This document shows, piece by piece, positions 60,867 to 64,000 of a stretch of DNA of 64,000 nucleotides (position 1 is its first letter; each line of letters starts with the position of its first letter). Under the pieces are notes generated by a model. That model searched no databases. It saw only the letters and a program-made list of their open reading frames with translations, and was not told the DNA's origin. A program made the position numbers and the translations under genes. The DNA is from Deltaproteobacteria bacterium (GTDB lineage Bacteria; Myxococcota_A; UBA796; CAJQPC01). The DNA is taken from NCBI GenBank assembly GCA_016717595.1, contig JADKFE010000015.1, forward strand, positions 1 through 64,000, given 5' to 3'.

Positions 60867-62439
60867 CGGCGTGATCGACCCCGAGACCTCTGAAGACGCC
60901 CAAGACTGGTACAACGACAGCGACGGCGACGGCTTCGGAGACCCCGACGCGATGACCCGCGCCTGCGAGGCCCCCTCTGGCGCCGTGCTCGACAGCGCCG
61001 ACTGTGATGACGCGGACGCGGCGGTGAACCCCGACGGCGTCGAGATCTGCGACGGCCAAGACAACGACTGTGACGGGCGCGTTGACCCCTCAGACAGCCT
61101 CGACGCCGAGACCTACTACGCCGATGACGACGGCGACAGCTTCGGCGACCCTGACGCCGAGGTGAAGGGCTGCTCGACCCCGGCGGGCGCCGTGGAGGAC
61201 AACACCGACTGCGATGATGGCGACGTCCTGGTGAACCCCGACGCCCTTGAGATCTGTGATAGCGGCGTAGACAACGACTGTGATGGATCCGCCGACGGCG
61301 CGGACGCCTGGTGGGATGACGCCTGGGCCTACCGCATTCCGGTGACCTTGACCGCCCCAACAAACGACAGCGAGAGCCCGCCCGTGGCGGTCACGGTTGA
61401 CTTCGCCGCCGCGCTCGCGGCCTTGGGCGTGAGCGGCGCCTTAGACGAGGGCTCGATCCGCGTCGTGCGCCAAGACTGCGCCCTGGGCCAGCCGACGCTG
61501 ACCAGCCAGTTTGAGGACGGCGTCGCCGGGCTGTTTGACGGCGTGGACCACGAGGACGACCCCAACGATGACCGGGGCGACGTGCTCTGGCTCTTTGACG
61601 AGGACGGCGACTACACCACCTTAGACGCCGTGGCCGCCGGGGAGACCGCGGACTTCGCCATCTATTTCGACACCTCCGGGAGCGCGGCGTCGAGCGCCTC
61701 AAGCCTCGTCGCCTCCACGACGAGCCTCGCCAACAACCTCTCCGCGGCGAGCTTCTCCACCGCGGACGGCGGCCTGATGAGCGGGATCACCAGCGGCGCG
61801 AGCCCCAGCCTCATGTCCCAGACCGACTCTTGCTGCGGCAACGGCGTGTACTTCGGCGGCACCTGGAGCAACACGCCGATGTACGCCTCGGGCACCACCA
61901 CGCTCACCCTCGACGGGCCCGTGGTGGCGATGATCACCGCGTTCACCGCGGCCTCGACGATGAACGTCACGAACTGGTACTGGATGATCGACGGCCGCCC
62001 GGAGCTGTGGAACAAGACCCTGCATGAGACGAACGCGAGCACCACGCTCAACCACGCGTCTCACTTCACCTCGGGCATTCGGCCTTGGGAGAGCGTGCAG
62101 CCCAACATCGGCGGCGGCACATTCACCACAGACACCACGGACTACCTCTACGCGGATAGCTCCAACGGCACCTGGGGCATCAGCTTCGCATATCGCTGGG
62201 CCCCGCTCTACGTCACCAGCGGCATCAGCCTATACAACCCCTACCTCATCACCTACGCGAACGACTACGCCGACACCAGCGCGGCCTCAAGCGCCACCGT
62301 GGCCGCCGGGACCGTGCTGCTCGACCACACGGTCATGTTTGTGCTGCCCCACGCGGGGAGCTTCGGCGACGTAGACGACGAGGTCTTCGCCCTCATGGCC
62401 GGCGTGAGCGTGACCGAGGGCAGCCCCGAGGCGTGGTGA
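60827..62439 (+). CDS. MopE-repeat/DUF2341 lipoprotein, C-terminal part
   Basis: The continuation of the lipoprotein. The full gene carries six MopE repeats (up to ICDSGVDNDCDG). Then comes a DUF2341-like beta domain (WWDDAWAYRIPVTLTAP...GSIRVVRQD) and a Ser/Thr/Ala-rich, probably beta-sandwich, C-terminal region with STWSNTPMY-like aromatic strands (GTWSNTPMYASGTTT). DUF2341 often accompanies lectin-like surface proteins. The natural reading frame enters from the previous entry; the first ATG in this frame is at 60871. Predicted to be surface-exposed. Confidence 0.8.
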
Positions 62440-62441
62440 GG

Positions 62442-64000
62442 TTAATTCCCGCGGGCGAGCATCACCCCGTCGATGAGCACAGCGACGGGCTCGTACCACA
62501 CCCCACCCTCTTGGGGCTCAGCGCGCCAGAGGGTGACGTCCGCCACGGCGCCCTCCACGATCTCACCACCTTCGCCGCGCCCCAAGGCGGCGTAGGTGGC
62601 GCTGGTGAACGCGGTGATCGTCTCGTCCGCGGTGAGGCGGTGCTCCGGTCGCCAGCCGCCGGGCGGGGCGCCGTCGAGGCTCATGCGGGTGGTCGCCGAC
62701 CAGAACCCATAGCTCGGCGAGACGTTCTCGACGGGAAAGTCGGAGCCGAAGGCCAAGACGACGCCGAGATCGAGGGGCGCGCGCCAGGCGTAGCTCCACT
62801 CCACACGATCGGGGCCCAAGCGCGCCTCGGCCCAGGGCATGTCTGACGTGGCGTGGGTGGGCTGCATCGAGGCCACGACGTTGAGCGCCTTTAAGCGCGC
62901 CCAGTCCTCAGGGCGCACCACCTGGGCGTGCTCCAGGCGCAGGGGCACCGCCGCCGCGCCGGGCAAGGCGTCGCGGGCCTGGGCGAAGGCGGCGAGGGTG
63001 TCGCTCACCGCGGCGTCGCCGATGGCGTGAACGGCCACCTGGGCGCCCTTCGGCAGCGCGAGCACCGTCGCGGCGCGGAGCTCATCTTGGCTCATCAGCG
63101 TGAGGCCGAGATTTTTTGGATCGTCGGTGTAGGCTTGGGAGAGGTGCGCGCCGCGAGAGCCCAAGGCGCCGTCTGCGACGAGCTTCACGCCCACCACCTC
63201 CAGACGATCTCCCCGCCACGGGCCCTCGGCGTACAGTCGTTTTGCGGCCGCGCTCTCGGGGGTGAGGTAGACCCAGACGCGGATGGGCAGCTCCCCCGCG
63301 GCGTCGAGCTGGGTGTAGGCGGCGAGGAGCGCGTCATCTACGCCCATGTCGTGAACGCCGACGAGGCCCTCGTGCGCGGCCAACAAGAGCGCCCCGCGCA
63401 GGCGCCGCGCGCGCGCCTCGGCGCTGGGCTCGGGCACCGGCACGAGCGCCATGGCGTTGTCGAGGAGCACCCCCGTCGGCGCGCCCTCGGCGTCACGCAG
63501 GATGCGGCCTCCGGGGGGGTCTATCGACTCTTTGGTGATCTTCGCCGCGCGTAAGGCCGCGCTGTTCAGCCACAGCGCGTGGCCGTCAACGCGCCGCAGC
63601 GCCGCGGGGCGATCTCCGGTGACGGCGTCGAGATCCTTCGCGTGGGGGAAGCCCCCCGCCGGGGCGTCCGACCAGTCATTTTGGTCCCATCCCCGGCCCA
63701 AGAGCCACTCTCCGGGGGGCAGGCTCACCGCGGCCACCCGCGTGATGACCTCGGCCAAGGAGCCCGCGCCGGTGAGGTTCAGCTCGGCCAGCCAGTCGCC
63801 GAGGCCGCCGGGATGGGCGTGCGCGTCGATAAAGCCCGGGGTGACCAGGTCTACGCGCACAAGCTCACCCTGCTGCGGGGCGTCGGCGGCGAGCTCGAAC
63901 AGGCGGCCCTCGCGCACGACGAGGCGACGGATCGCGCCGCCGGGGCTCGTCGGCCCCTCGACGGTGAAGCTGGCGACGCCGGGCCCAGAGCTGGCCTCGG
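62442..64000 (-). CDS. Amidohydrolase (YtcJ-like), 5' end beyond the window
   Basis: Metal-dependent amidohydrolase of the YtcJ/AtzF-like group; such enzymes cleave amides or other C-N bonds. Ligands visible: HxH in FIDAHAHPGG, a Lys in VVGVKLVADGALGSRG (carbamylated in relatives), His in AVHAIGDAA, His in RLEHAQVV and Asp in FGSDFPVENVS. The frame stays open past 64000, so the N-terminus is outside; GTG 63917 is an internal candidate only. It ends at 62442, convergent with the lipoprotein gene, separated by two bases. Confidence 0.88.
   Translation of the reverse strand, partial: EASSGPGVASFTVEGPTSPGGAIRRLVVREGRLFELAADAPQQGELVRVDLVTPGFIDAHAHPGGLGDWLAELNLTGAGSLAEVITRVAAVSLPPGEWLLGRGWDQNDWSDAPAGGFPHAKDLDAVTGDRPAALRRVDGHALWLNSAALRAAKITKESIDPPGGRILRDAEGAPTGVLLDNAMALVPVPEPSAEARARRLRGALLLAAHEGLVGVHDMGVDDALLAAYTQLDAAGELPIRVWVYLTPESAAAKRLYAEGPWRGDRLEVVGVKLVADGALGSRGAHLSQAYTDDPKNLGLTLMSQDELRAATVLALPKGAQVAVHAIGDAAVSDTLAAFAQARDALPGAAAVPLRLEHAQVVRPEDWARLKALNVVASMQPTHATSDMPWAEARLGPDRVEWSYAWRAPLDLGVVLAFGSDFPVENVSPSYGFWSATTRMSLDGAPPGGWRPEHRLTADETITAFTSATYAALGRGEGGEIVEGAVADVTLWRAEPQEGGVWYEPVAVLIDGVMLARGN

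Overview
The window is about 70% GC and packed with genes, many overlapping by 1-8 bases. It looks like a chromosome segment from a member of the Myxococcota (former Deltaproteobacteria), probably an uncultured lineage. The grounds are MYXO-CTERM-like tails on two secreted proteins, lipoproteins with MopE-type (DCDD...DNDCDG) repeats and Asp/Gly/Thr-rich linkers, a eukaryote-like Ser/Thr kinase, a PP2C phosphatase, and many short secreted proteins without clear homologues. No tRNA, rRNA, insertion sequence, integrase or CRISPR array was seen.

Layout. 1-2.95 kb (+): small TPR-like protein, trypsin-like protease, pterin dehydratase, RlmN. 2.9-9.8 kb (-): PP2C phosphatase, TGS1-like methyltransferase, a MopE/FG-GAP lipoprotein split by a frameshift, a periplasmic protein and a membrane-anchored kinase. 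10-13.1 kb (+): AAA ATPase, MYXO-CTERM protein, SDR. 13-22.6 kb (-): cell-envelope block (beta-propeller, fabZ, lpxD, skp/ompH, bamA, lolD, lolC/E) with an opposing Ca2+/cation exchanger between skp and bamA. 22.6-27.7 kb (-): prfB with a classic programmed +1 frameshift, ybeY, 7TM-HD phosphohydrolase, phoH. 27.8-30.3 kb (+): alanine dehydrogenase, Tat-lipoprotein intradiol dioxygenase, membrane-anchored Smr protein. 30.4-38.5 kb (-): glyoxalase, HEAT protein, redoxin lipoprotein, ferritin-like membrane protein, and three overlapping large polytopic membrane proteins resembling GT-C glycosyltransferases. 39-42 kb: a PIN-toxin pair and small or secreted unknowns. 42.2-44.5 kb: a seven-copy 42-bp tandem repeat beside a 42-codon gene, then a self-regulated TetR-UbiB-like pair. 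44.5-52.1 kb: a damaged stretch. 54.6-64 kb: a cytosolic gluzincin metallopeptidase, a CpXC protein, a polytopic membrane protein, an ApaH-like phosphatase, a MopE/DUF2341 lipoprotein and an amidohydrolase cut by the window end.

Sequence quality. An MBL-rhodanese gene, a ClC-CBS chloride channel gene and a 2Fe-2S reductase gene (44.5-50.8 kb) each carry several reading-frame changes but otherwise keep their family signatures. At about 51.65-52.13 kb almost all A and T disappear, and genes on both sides run into this stretch and lose their ends. Single-base frame breaks also occur near 6.52, 53.37 and 60.82 kb, the last in a C homopolymer. Indel errors or a badly resolved assembly explain this more simply than independent pseudogenes, though real decay of the ClC gene cannot be excluded.

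The most interesting biology is the bacterial TGS1-like (cap-hypermethylase fold) enzyme, the lethal-factor-like cytosolic peptidase, the repeat/small-gene/TetR locus at 42.3-42.8 kb, the membrane-anchored Smr protein, the SDR with a His in place of its catalytic Tyr, and the di-iron protein/MerR/2Fe-2S reductase group.
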